Source of the DNA: Drancourtella massiliensis
GTDB taxonomy: Bacteria > Bacillota > Clostridia > Lachnospirales > Lachnospiraceae
Length of the DNA: 64,000 nucleotides
Assembly (NCBI RefSeq): GCF_016900655.1
Contig: NZ_JACJKH010000013.1
Location: 1-64,000 of the forward strand
Reading direction: 5' to 3'
How positions within the stretch are numbered: the stretch's first letter is position 1; every line of letters starts with the position of its first letter. Below, one piece after another: positions 53,246-60,335 of this stretch. Under the pieces are notes generated by a model. It saw only the letters and a list, made by a program, of their open reading frames with translations, was not told where the DNA came from and ran no database searches. The position numbers and the translations under genes were made by a program.

Positions 53246-54064
53246 TTACTCCCGCACGATTACGGTCAGCCAGGTTTCCCCCCTGCCTGTATCGCCGTCT
53301 GTCTGATATTGAACCTGATAGGTTCCAGCTTCCCCGGTATTGACCTGAGAACTGATGGAAAGGCTGCCTGCATCCAGCTGGTTGCCGTCCATATCTTCCA
53401 CATAGTCCACATACTCTTCCGGGTGGAATTCTGCTCCTTTTTTTACGTACACAAGAGACTGTGTCAGGTGAATGTCTGTGCTGAGCTGAGATGCTTCCAC
53501 GATATGAACCGGAAGTTCCGCCTGTGTCGTGTCACCCAGACTGTTGGATACTTCCACCTGGATCGTATAGTCTCCGGCGGTCCGGTAATCGACATTACTC
53601 TCCAGCAGTTTCACCATAGAAGAAATGTCTCCGTCGATCTGATCCGTAGCATGGACATAGCTCCGTGCATTGTTCTCGGTTCCTACTGCAAAGACCAACG
53701 GTTGTGTCAACATAAATTTCGGAGCCTCATAATCAGTGAAACGGACTCTTCTGGTCAGAGTTGCCGCCTGATTGGAAGAATCAAAGACCACGTATGTCAG
53801 GTTGCATACTCCCGGCTCAATGAACTGGGAAAAGTTGCCTGCCATGATCTGGTCTGTCAGATCCCCGTCTTTTTCGTCCTCTGCTGTCAATCCTTCCAAC
53901 AGATCGCTTTCTTCATAAGAAGTGGAGACTTCCAGTTCTTCACGGTCGCTTGTGATGACCGGTCTGGTCGGATCTTCTGTTGCCTGTTCTTTAATCCGGG
54001 CCGCCCCGTAGATTCCAAGGCTTGCGATAAAAAGGATGATAACCAGTATTCTTATATATCTCAT
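53246..54064 (-). CDS. Anchored extracellular protein with Ig-like/DUF5011-type repeats
   Basis: 272 residues. One N-terminal helix (about 5-22), then about three beta-sandwich repeats with ED-x-DG-D/N-x-motifs (TAEDEKDGDLTDQIM; ATDQIDGDISSMV; YVEDMDGNQLD) typical of DUF5011/cadherin-like calcium or wall-associated modules. It lies between the exporter and the kinases. Possibly a surface or assembly factor for the polysaccharide or the exported product. Confidence 0.72.
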   Translation of the reverse strand: MRYIRILVIILFIASLGIYGAARIKEQATEDPTRPVITSDREELEVSTSYEESDLLEGLTAEDEKDGDLTDQIMAGNFSQFIEPGVCNLTYVVFDSSNQAATLTRRVRFTDYEAPKFMLTQPLVFAVGTENNARSYVHATDQIDGDISSMVKLLESNVDYRTAGDYTIQVEVSNSLGDTTQAELPVHIVEASQLSTDIHLTQSLVYVKKGAEFHPEEYVDYVEDMDGNQLDAGSLSISSQVNTGEAGTYQVQYQTDGDTGRGETWLTVIVRE

Positions 54065-54091
54065 CTTGTTTTCTCCTGTCTCTTAGCTTGG

Positions 54092-55852
54092 TCAGAATGC
54101 ATCCAGAAATTCCTGAATGCCCTGTTCGTCTACCTGCGTAATCCCATGGTCCTGGATTTTATAGACCCGGTTACACATGGCAAATACGCTGGGCCGGTGT
54201 GCGGCCACAAGAATAGTCCGGTGCGGTTCTTTTTTAATGATTCTCCGAAGCACCCTCCGTTCTGTCGCCACATCCAGCGCACTGGTGGCTTCATCCAGAA
54301 TCATGACCGGGGCATCTGCAAGAAGCGCTCTTGCAATAGACAGTCTCTGTTTTTGCCCCTCGGAAAATCTTGTTCCTCGCTCCCGAACCTGTGTATTCAT
54401 TCCTTCTTCCAATTTTTCAACAAACTCCCAGGCGCACGCTGCCTCCAGAGCCTGCCTGATTTCTTCGTCTGTCGCTTCGGGTTTGACCATCCGCATGTTG
54501 TCCGCAATCGTCCCTGTAAAAAGGGTGTTGCTCTGAGGGATGTAGCTGAACAGGCATCGTGTAGCCGAAGATGCCTCCATTGCTGTCCGTCCTGGATTAC
54601 CAAGATAGACCCGGCCTTTTTGCGGATGGTACAGACCCAGAAGCAGGTTTAGCGTCGTCGTCTTGCCCTGCCCGGACGGCCCGATCAAGGCAACAATCTC
54701 ACCCGGATTGGCGGAAATATCCGCATTTTGGTAAATCCAGTTGTCTTCCTCATAGGCAAAGTCTACATTCTCCATGCGGACAAAGACGCCTTCTTCCTTG
54801 CTTCTTCGTTTCGCTTCTTCTGCTTCTTCTTTTTGTTCCATAGAATCCCTTGGCAGGCTGGTGACTTCCATGATTCGCTCTGCGCTGATTCCGGCCCGGA
54901 TCACCGTCGGCATGAGACTGATGATTCCGCTGAAAGATCCCCGGAGGGATCCTGCCATAGAGACAAACATCGTCATAGTCCCGTAACTGATGTCTCCTCT
55001 CCACAGCCGGTATGCTGCAAATCCATAACAGGCATAACCTACTGCCTGTCCTACCAGGGAGGTCACGATAGTTGTCCACTGCTGAAACTTGTTCTGGAGC
55101 AGGGCCACATCCACGGTTTCTTTCTGGATTTTGTAAAATTTTTCCATAACCCGGTCCACCATGCCGAAGGCTTTGATGAACTGCAGGTTCTGGAAGGTTT
55201 CCTGGTCAAAGACCGTCCGGTCGCTGGCTACTTCCTGATTATCTCTCTGGAAGTCCCGCATCTTTTTCATGGAATACCGGGAAGTCAGGAAGGAAACCGG
55301 AGCTCCTGCCATAGCAATCACTGCCATGATGGGATCATTTTTCACCACGATTACAAAGGCTCCTCCAAAACTGATCAGAGTCGTCACCACGTTAGGCAGG
55401 AAGGTGAGAATCGTATTCGCCACCATACTGGCATCTCCATTCACCCGGTAAAGGAGATCACCGGAACGATATTTTGACAAAGATTCCCAGTTCGTCTGCA
55501 GAACCTGCTCATAAATATCACTGCGGATTTCGTTAGTGACTTTGAGACGAACCCTGAGAGAAAGCCGGGTCTTGACGGCATTAATAAAAATCTGCGAAAC
55601 GCCGACACCCACATATACTACAGCCACCTGTACGATTTCTGCAGAATTCACTCCTGTCACAGCATCTACCAGATCCCGGCTGACCACGGAAGTCCCCAGA
55701 GATAACACCGATCCGGAAGCTCCCAGAAGGATATATACCCCAATTAGAAACCAGTACTTCCGGACATAGGCATACATCCAAAGGAGCTCCCCGATCAGCT
55801 TTTTCAACTTGCCTTCTTTGATTTTCTGAATGATATGTTTGATCGAACTCAT
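54092..55852 (-). CDS. ABC exporter, fused permease and ATPase
   Basis: About 586 residues: six helices (about 30-320) and an ATPase with GPSGQGKTT, signature RFSEGQKQRLS, DEATSALD and the H-loop VAAHRPS. LolA/MsbA-like half transporter, no peptidase C39 domain. Tight in the cassette with the radical SAM enzyme and kinase; a role in exporting a modified peptide is likely, though lipid or polysaccharide export cannot be excluded. I use the ATG at 55852; a TTG at 55879 would overlap the kinase end. Confidence 0.82.
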   Translation of the reverse strand: MSSIKHIIQKIKEGKLKKLIGELLWMYAYVRKYWFLIGVYILLGASGSVLSLGTSVVSRDLVDAVTGVNSAEIVQVAVVYVGVGVSQIFINAVKTRLSLRVRLKVTNEIRSDIYEQVLQTNWESLSKYRSGDLLYRVNGDASMVANTILTFLPNVVTTLISFGGAFVIVVKNDPIMAVIAMAGAPVSFLTSRYSMKKMRDFQRDNQEVASDRTVFDQETFQNLQFIKAFGMVDRVMEKFYKIQKETVDVALLQNKFQQWTTIVTSLVGQAVGYACYGFAAYRLWRGDISYGTMTMFVSMAGSLRGSFSGIISLMPTVIRAGISAERIMEVTSLPRDSMEQKEEAEEAKRRSKEEGVFVRMENVDFAYEEDNWIYQNADISANPGEIVALIGPSGQGKTTTLNLLLGLYHPQKGRVYLGNPGRTAMEASSATRCLFSYIPQSNTLFTGTIADNMRMVKPEATDEEIRQALEAACAWEFVEKLEEGMNTQVRERGTRFSEGQKQRLSIARALLADAPVMILDEATSALDVATERRVLRRIIKKEPHRTILVAAHRPSVFAMCNRVYKIQDHGITQVDEQGIQEFLDAF

Positions 55853-55862
55853 GGCAATTTGA

Positions 55863-56654
55863 TCAATTCTCCCTGCCAAAAATAGTTTTCTCGGTTAGGT
55901 CTACCGCCTCTTCATCCGGACGGCAGGACAGTTCGTAAACCGGAAGTTTGGAAAGCAGATGATCCAGTGTTTCCAGACAAAGCTCCATACCATTCTCCAG
56001 CCAACGGGGATAGAAGACACTGTTGGAAACAGCAGTTACTTTCTCAAATCCCTCTAACTTGCGAATGGAGTTTTCTGGAGCCTGTTTGAGAATAACCAGC
56101 GCCTCTATCGGTACACTCGTATTCTCGCAATAAGGAGAAGAGCCGTGCCACGGAGTTCCCCAACCGAGAAAATTTTCTTCTGTTTCCTGCACAAAGACGA
56201 TATCGCCGTTGATAATCAGGGCGTTCCGGTACTGATTCCAGAGTTCCGCCTGGGTGGTCTTTCCTATACCGGAAGGACCGAGGAACATCAGGCCGTGACC
56301 CTGATAGTCAATGAGGGAACTGTGAAACTGGATCATGTGATGCTGGGAAGCATGAGCGTAAAAGGCTTGGATAAGGAACGCAGTAATACATTCTCTATTC
56401 TGTAAGGGATAAAAAGAAATTTTTTTCCAATTATCCTCTACAAACATGAATTCATTCCTTTCAAAAAAGGTAGAGTGCCTATCATCCATATTCAATTTTT
56501 CTATCCCGTAAAATATTTCAGCAGTTTTCGCCTTACAAATTGTTAAATGATATTGTTGTAAAGATATTGTTGTAAATTTCTTCCACTCTTCGTCAACAAT
56601 TTCTTTTTCTGCTACAATATCAATTCCTGCTATGCAGTAATTCTGTCTAAACAT
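55863..56654 (-). CDS. HPrK/PEPCK-like kinase of the radical SAM cassette
   Basis: 263 residues. Walker A GPSGIGKTT at about 128-136, INGDIVFVQE as the second metal site and GWGTPWHGSSPY nearby; this resembles HPr kinase C-domains and the small PEPCK-like kinases in RiPP clusters. Substrate likely a peptide or sugar, unknown. The start ATG lies within the end of the small protein gene (25-base overlap), so their translation is coupled. The N-terminal third is AT-rich compared with the rest, as is the gene before it. Confidence 0.7.
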   Translation of the reverse strand: MFRQNYCIAGIDIVAEKEIVDEEWKKFTTISLQQYHLTICKAKTAEIFYGIEKLNMDDRHSTFFERNEFMFVEDNWKKISFYPLQNRECITAFLIQAFYAHASQHHMIQFHSSLIDYQGHGLMFLGPSGIGKTTQAELWNQYRNALIINGDIVFVQETEENFLGWGTPWHGSSPYCENTSVPIEALVILKQAPENSIRKLEGFEKVTAVSNSVFYPRWLENGMELCLETLDHLLSKLPVYELSCRPDEEAVDLTEKTIFGREN

Positions 56655-57019
56655 CCTCTATCTTCCAAATTAGCACCATATTGCCCTACGAATGCAGATT
56701 TTTTAAAAAAGTCCCAAGCCCCTAACATTTCATTTAGATCATCAGCATGTCCCGCATTAACATGCTCCCTTAATCCTTGTGCATCTGCTGAATGTTCCAC
56801 TCCTTGCTCACATTTCCCATCATTTTTTTCCAAATATGCCGGCCAAGTTTCAGATAATGGACAATTTGGATCGTTAAAATACCAACCTGTACCTGTAAAT
56901 CCATCTCCATTCCAATATAACCAATATCCTGTTTCCTCAGCTCCACCACCAGACGTTTCCAAGGTCATAATTCCATTGTTTACTGCTTTAGCATCTACTT
57001 CTATATAAATCTGTCCCAT
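56630..57019 (-). CDS. Small Gly/Trp/Tyr-rich protein, possible peptide substrate of the cassette
   Basis: About 129 residues, no recognised family. N-terminal MGQIYIEVDAKAV, then a Gly/Trp/Tyr/Thr stretch (about 26-50; YWLYWNGDGFTG), three Cys in the whole, and a helical acidic end. ATG at 57019 has AAAGGAG 7 bases upstream; the ATG at 57025 is too close. It overlaps the radical SAM gene by 19 bases and the kinase by 25. Its position between modifying enzyme and kinase fits a precursor or carrier; a structural protein or fragment is also possible. Codon use is more AT-rich than both flanks. Confidence 0.5.
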   Translation of the reverse strand: MGQIYIEVDAKAVNNGIMTLETSGGGAEETGYWLYWNGDGFTGTGWYFNDPNCPLSETWPAYLEKNDGKCEQGVEHSADAQGLREHVNAGHADDLNEMLGAWDFFKKSAFVGQYGANLEDRGCLDRITA

Positions 57020-58089
57020 ACCCATTCTCCTTTCTCTTCATCAAACCATTTCTTAATCTTCTCACAAAACTCTTCTGTTACCTTGTGCGGGCTCCCGCAC
57101 TCTGCATTCAGCATTCCGGCACACTTGAAGCATACCTTCTGCACTTTGCAGGTCTTACATTCCTCTGGCCAGTCCAGTTCTTCTTCATACCGGATCAGTT
57201 TCTTCCATGCCTCCTGAAATGCCTGCTCTCTTATTTTGATATGTGGTTCATTCATAAAGCTGCAGAACCGCATTTCTCCGTCCCATGTAATCCAGTACCC
57301 CAGCCGGTAGTCCTTACAATAGTTACACGGCTTCCGTTCGATATTGACCGGTGCTTCTTTTAATCGGTACTGAATCTCTTTTTTCTTTTGTTCATCCAGC
57401 TTTTCCTGTACCCGGACGTCCTTTGCTTCACTGTCCGCACCCCGAACTGAGGACTTAACTCCTGCTGTCATCACCCATGGGAGCTGATGACAGTACGCAT
57501 AAAACGCCATCCGTTTGACATCTTCCTCATTCTGTCGGATGATGGTACTGACCAGTTGGATAGGGATCTTCATTTCTTTCAGTGTCCGGATCCCCTGATC
57601 GACTTTCGTAAATCCATTCGGCACCTGGCAGACCTGTTCATAGATCTCATCATTGGATCCATACAGAGTGATCTTCACACCTTTTGGTGGATAGTCTTCC
57701 AAAAGCTTTTGAAATTTTCCTTCGATCATGGAAGCGTTCGTCTGAAGGGTGATGAAAAATCCCATCTGCGTCAATTCTTTCCAGATCGTTTCAAACTCCG
57801 GATGCATCAGCGGTTCGCCTCCGGTGATGCAAAGCCAGGTCGTCCCGGCTTCTTTCGCCTCCCTTGCCACCCGGATCCATTCTTTTGCAGTCAGTTCTTT
57901 CCCATATTTATGGATCTCCGATGGCTTCAGGTGAACATAACACATCCGGCAGTTGAAATTGCATCTTGGAGTCAACTCAAAGGTTCCGGAAATCGGAATT
58001 GCATCTGCGAATGCCTTTTCCCAGACTGCTTTATAGAAGGGATCCAGCCATTCCATCCGCCGGCAGGCCGGCTCAAATTCATAGCTCAT
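57001..58089 (-). CDS. Radical SAM/SPASM enzyme
   Basis: 362 residues. Radical SAM site CNFNCRMC (about 43-50), GGEPLMHPEF, then SPASM-like Cys: CNYC, FCSF, CKTCKVQKVCFKC, C-x-SPH, FCEK. The N-terminal MEWLDPFYKAVWE is distinctive. This class modifies peptide side chains (thioether or C-C links, as in sactipeptides and PQQ biosynthesis), usually with a PqqD-type recognition domain, which is the next gene upstream. GGAAAGG precedes the ATG. Confidence 0.85.
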   Translation of the reverse strand: MSYEFEPACRRMEWLDPFYKAVWEKAFADAIPISGTFELTPRCNFNCRMCYVHLKPSEIHKYGKELTAKEWIRVAREAKEAGTTWLCITGGEPLMHPEFETIWKELTQMGFFITLQTNASMIEGKFQKLLEDYPPKGVKITLYGSNDEIYEQVCQVPNGFTKVDQGIRTLKEMKIPIQLVSTIIRQNEEDVKRMAFYAYCHQLPWVMTAGVKSSVRGADSEAKDVRVQEKLDEQKKKEIQYRLKEAPVNIERKPCNYCKDYRLGYWITWDGEMRFCSFMNEPHIKIREQAFQEAWKKLIRYEEELDWPEECKTCKVQKVCFKCAGMLNAECGSPHKVTEEFCEKIKKWFDEEKGEWVWDRFI

Positions 58090-58090
58090 C

Positions 58091-58411
58091 TTAATCCTTT
58101 CCTTTCGGCATTCTTACAAAGACCCGTCCACGTGTGATCCCATCATCCAGAATGTTATTGTCCGCCAGCGTCTTTAAAAATTTCTCGATGTCCGCTGCCG
58201 CCTGCTCTTCCGTCACTCCGCTGTAGTGCTCCATGATTTTTGCCACCAGATCTTCCTTTTCGAATTCGTGGTCTTTCATGTAGTCCCACAGATACGCGCC
58301 CGAAGACGAGATGTAGACAATGGACGTCACCTCCTGCACCCGTTTCCCGGTGGGCACTACAACATACTGGCCTGCTACTTCCCGCAGGATCAGTCCATCC
58401 TTCAATTTCAT
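58091..58411 (-). CDS. PqqD-family protein (peptide recognition element)
   Basis: 106 residues from the ATG at 58411, 9 bases after AAGGAG. It has PqqD-like beta/winged-helix features: LKDGLILREVAGQYVVVP, ISSSGAYLWDYMK, then a helical tail. PqqD proteins bind leader peptides for the radical SAM partner. Open frame extends upstream to 58531 without support. It ends 1 base before the radical SAM gene. Confidence 0.83.
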   Translation of the reverse strand: MKLKDGLILREVAGQYVVVPTGKRVQEVTSIVYISSSGAYLWDYMKDHEFEKEDLVAKIMEHYSGVTEEQAAADIEKFLKTLADNNILDDGITRGRVFVRMPKGKD

Positions 58412-58541
58412 AGGCATCCACTCCTTTTTGGAATTTCCCTTGCTGCCTTCCCCAGATGTCGTTCCTTTCCTGTTTGTTCTTGTTTTGTCATATGTTTTGA
58501 TGCTGTCGCATATACATGCTATAGAAAACATTGTGCAGGTT

Positions 58542-58994
58542 TTACCGATTCAGTTCCTTATTAAGGGCAATCATCTTCAGCATCTGTCTGAAATCCTGAT
58601 CGTTCTGAATCTGTATCCACGGGGTATAACCCAGGAATGCGAAAGGAATGTGTCTGGCAAGCCGGATAAATACGGTCCCTGCACTTTCCTTCTGATCAGA
58701 CAGGTCGATTCGGAACATCTTCCGTTCCAGATCCCAGATAATCAGGCTGCCCTTCATATCCTTTCTGATATCATGGATTTCCGGCGTGATGGTCTCTCCG
58801 GTTTTCTCGTCATGGACTTCCGGATAGACGAGAACCATGGTGTCATAGGGAATCGTCCGGCATACCAGCCCCTTCTCCGGGTCTCTTTCCCAGACCAGCA
58901 ATTCCTTCTGGCCAAGCCTTACTTTTTCCGGTTTATATACCAGATTTCTGCTTCTTTTCTCCATCTCGCCATCCCGCCTGCTTTTCATTTCCAT
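58542..58994 (-). CDS. Uncharacterised first gene of the switch-controlled operon
   Basis: 150 residues, charged, no signal peptide or helices; a mixed beta part (about 15-110, YDTMVLVYPEVHDEKTGE, KGSLIIWDLERKMFRIDL) and a helical end. I do not recognise it. The ATG at 58994 is 8 bases from the left inverted repeat and has no good ribosome binding site; the ATG at 58964 is an alternative. Its place next to the invertible segment makes it the first gene transcribed after inversion. Confidence 0.6.
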   Translation of the reverse strand: MEMKSRRDGEMEKRSRNLVYKPEKVRLGQKELLVWERDPEKGLVCRTIPYDTMVLVYPEVHDEKTGETITPEIHDIRKDMKGSLIIWDLERKMFRIDLSDQKESAGTVFIRLARHIPFAFLGYTPWIQIQNDQDFRQMLKMIALNKELNR

Positions 58995-59002
58995 GCATCC
59001 GT

Positions 59003-59029
59003 TACCACAGAATGGTTATTCCGTGGTAA
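59003..59029 (+). repeat. Left inverted repeat of invertible segment
   Basis: 27 bases, perfect inverted copy of 59252-59278. The unit is itself a near palindrome: arms TACCAC and GTGGTA, then GAAT and ATTC, around GGTT. Such 11-12-base arms with a short spacer are the layout of a tyrosine recombinase core site. Confidence 0.88.
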
Positions 59030-59045
59030 CTGCCCTGCAAAACGG

Positions 59046-59082
59046 CAAAAAATAAGGGACTGTGCCATTTTGTCACAGCCCC
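59046..59082 (-). terminator. Terminator inside the invertible segment
   Basis: CTGTG/CACAG and GGG/CCC pairs with one A-C mismatch (59056-59064 with 59074-59082), 9-base loop; on the minus strand followed by TTATTTTTTG. In this orientation it would stop minus-strand read-through from the recombinase gene into the operon. Confidence 0.65.
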
Positions 59083-59183
59083 GGAATGTCGATCTGTCCT
59101 TCTTTTTCAAAAAAATAGCGCAACATGCCTACGCCCGCTTTCCTGGAAAAAGCAAACGGGCTTCTTTGCATGCAAAAAAACTA

Positions 59184-59212
59184 TTGACTTCTCTTCCCTA
59201 CAATATTAAAAT
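59184..59212 (+). promoter_or_regulatory. Promoter inside the invertible segment, pointing right
   Basis: -35 TTGACT (59184-59189), 17-base spacer, -10 TAAAAT (59207-59212). It points toward the recombinase 3' end, that is antisense to it and away from the operon. After inversion it would lie at about 59069-59097 on the minus strand, about 70 bases before the first gene. A GCCCG/CGGGC hairpin (59133-59161) precedes it. Confidence 0.6.
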
Positions 59213-59251
59213 GAAACATGCTAGAGAAAAAATGTTTTGTTATGTATTTTT

Positions 59252-59278
59252 TTACCACGGAATAACCATTCTGTGGTA
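59252..59278 (-). repeat. Right inverted repeat of invertible segment
   Basis: Perfect reverse complement of 59003-59029. It ends 4 bases before the recombinase stop codon. The enclosed segment is 222 bases long (59030-59251). Confidence 0.88.
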
Positions 59279-59282
59279 TTTT

Positions 59283-60125
59283 TTATACAATTAATCTCAT
59301 TTTTTTGATAATGCGTTCCTGTTTGCGGATGCCTTCCGCCACATAAATCCTGGTGGTCTCAATGGAGGAGTGTCCGAGGATGTCTGCAAGGAGAGCGAGA
59401 TTTTTTTCTACCGCGTAAAAGCAGCGGGCGAACAGATGCCTCAGGTTGTGTGGAAAGACCTTCGTTTTGTCTACCCCGGCCTCTTCACAGATGGCTTTCA
59501 TTTCATGGCAGATATTGCTCCGGTCCAGCGGTTTTCCGGTTCTTGTCTGAAAGATCGGTCCACTCTGAATGCCCTGATTGTTTACGTAGGTCCGCAGTTT
59601 CTTTTTCAGCTTCTTTGGCAGCAAAATGGTTCGGTCCTTCCCTTTCAGGTGAATCTGTACCCGGCCGCATTTCAGCGCCTCTACGGTGATGAATCTCAGT
59701 TCACTGACCCGGATTCCGGTGCCGCAGATCGTCAGAATCACATAGTAAAGCCGAAGATTCGGGCGGTTCCTTGCTGCCATCAGCAGACGTCTGTACTCCT
59801 GCTCGGAGAGTTCTCTTTCTTCATCGATAAATGCCTGTCTCTGAATCTTCAGGAGCTTTACCGTGCAGGTTTGACAGCCTGTAAATTCCAGATAGGAATT
59901 GACCGCAGAGAGCTTCGCGTTTACGGTCTTTGGCTGGTAGGATCGAATCAGCCTCTCCCGGTATTCGAGGATTTTCTGTTTTGAGACTTTTGCGCCGCCA
60001 AGAAAAGCGGATAAAATCTGAAGCTCTCTCATATACTTCTCAACGGTAGCCCGGCTTTTTTCTTCCTGAATCAGGAAGATTTCATACTCTTTCAATGACT
60101 TTTGCGTAATACGTTTCCCTTCCAT
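59283..60125 (-). CDS. Tyrosine recombinase (site-specific integrase/invertase)
   Basis: 280 residues. SAM-like N-terminal domain (about 1-95), catalytic part with Arg in GTGIRVSEL, HNLRHLFAR (H-x2-R), LGHSSIETTRIY (His and nucleophile Tyr). Complete XerC/D-like set without phage- or Tn-specific extra domains. ATG at 60125 follows GGAAGGAA; frames back to 60278 lack support and read through a hairpin. Adjacent inverted repeats indicate it inverts the neighbouring segment; stand-alone integrases upstream of capsule loci do this in other gut bacteria. Confidence 0.87.
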   Translation of the reverse strand: MEGKRITQKSLKEYEIFLIQEEKSRATVEKYMRELQILSAFLGGAKVSKQKILEYRERLIRSYQPKTVNAKLSAVNSYLEFTGCQTCTVKLLKIQRQAFIDEERELSEQEYRRLLMAARNRPNLRLYYVILTICGTGIRVSELRFITVEALKCGRVQIHLKGKDRTILLPKKLKKKLRTYVNNQGIQSGPIFQTRTGKPLDRSNICHEMKAICEEAGVDKTKVFPHNLRHLFARCFYAVEKNLALLADILGHSSIETTRIYVAEGIRKQERIIKKMRLIV

Positions 60126-60212
60126 AAGTATTCCTTCCTTTTGTGTTTTCTCTTTAGTATCTTCAGCTCTGCCTTCCACTAATCCTGCCTTTGTAAATTT
60201 TGCTGTATATAA

Positions 60213-60252
60213 AAAAAGACTGAATCTATCTCTGTTTTGGTTCAGTCTTTTT
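60213..60252. terminator. Strong bidirectional hairpin between recombinase and DUF1576 genes
   Basis: AAAAAGACTGAA (60213-60224) with its complement (60241-60252), 16-base loop, T runs on both sides. It lies between divergent starts, so on the minus side it is in the recombinase leader and could attenuate recombinase expression. Confidence 0.65.
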
Positions 60253-60335
60253 GCATTTTTTTTATTTTTCTTTACCATATGGCTGATTTTCGATATAATA
60301 AAGTTAATAATTACATCGAAGAAAGGATGCTCTAC

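Noticed and set aside
53309-54652. Plus-strand frame of 447 codons across the Ig-like protein and exporter genes
   Set aside because: Runs antisense over two overlapping real genes with recognisable motifs; composition is non-protein-like.
59133-59161. GCCCG/CGGGC hairpin in the invertible segment as a second terminator
   Set aside because: The stem has a 4-base bulge and only a weak T run (TTCTTT); it may insulate the promoter but is not secure.
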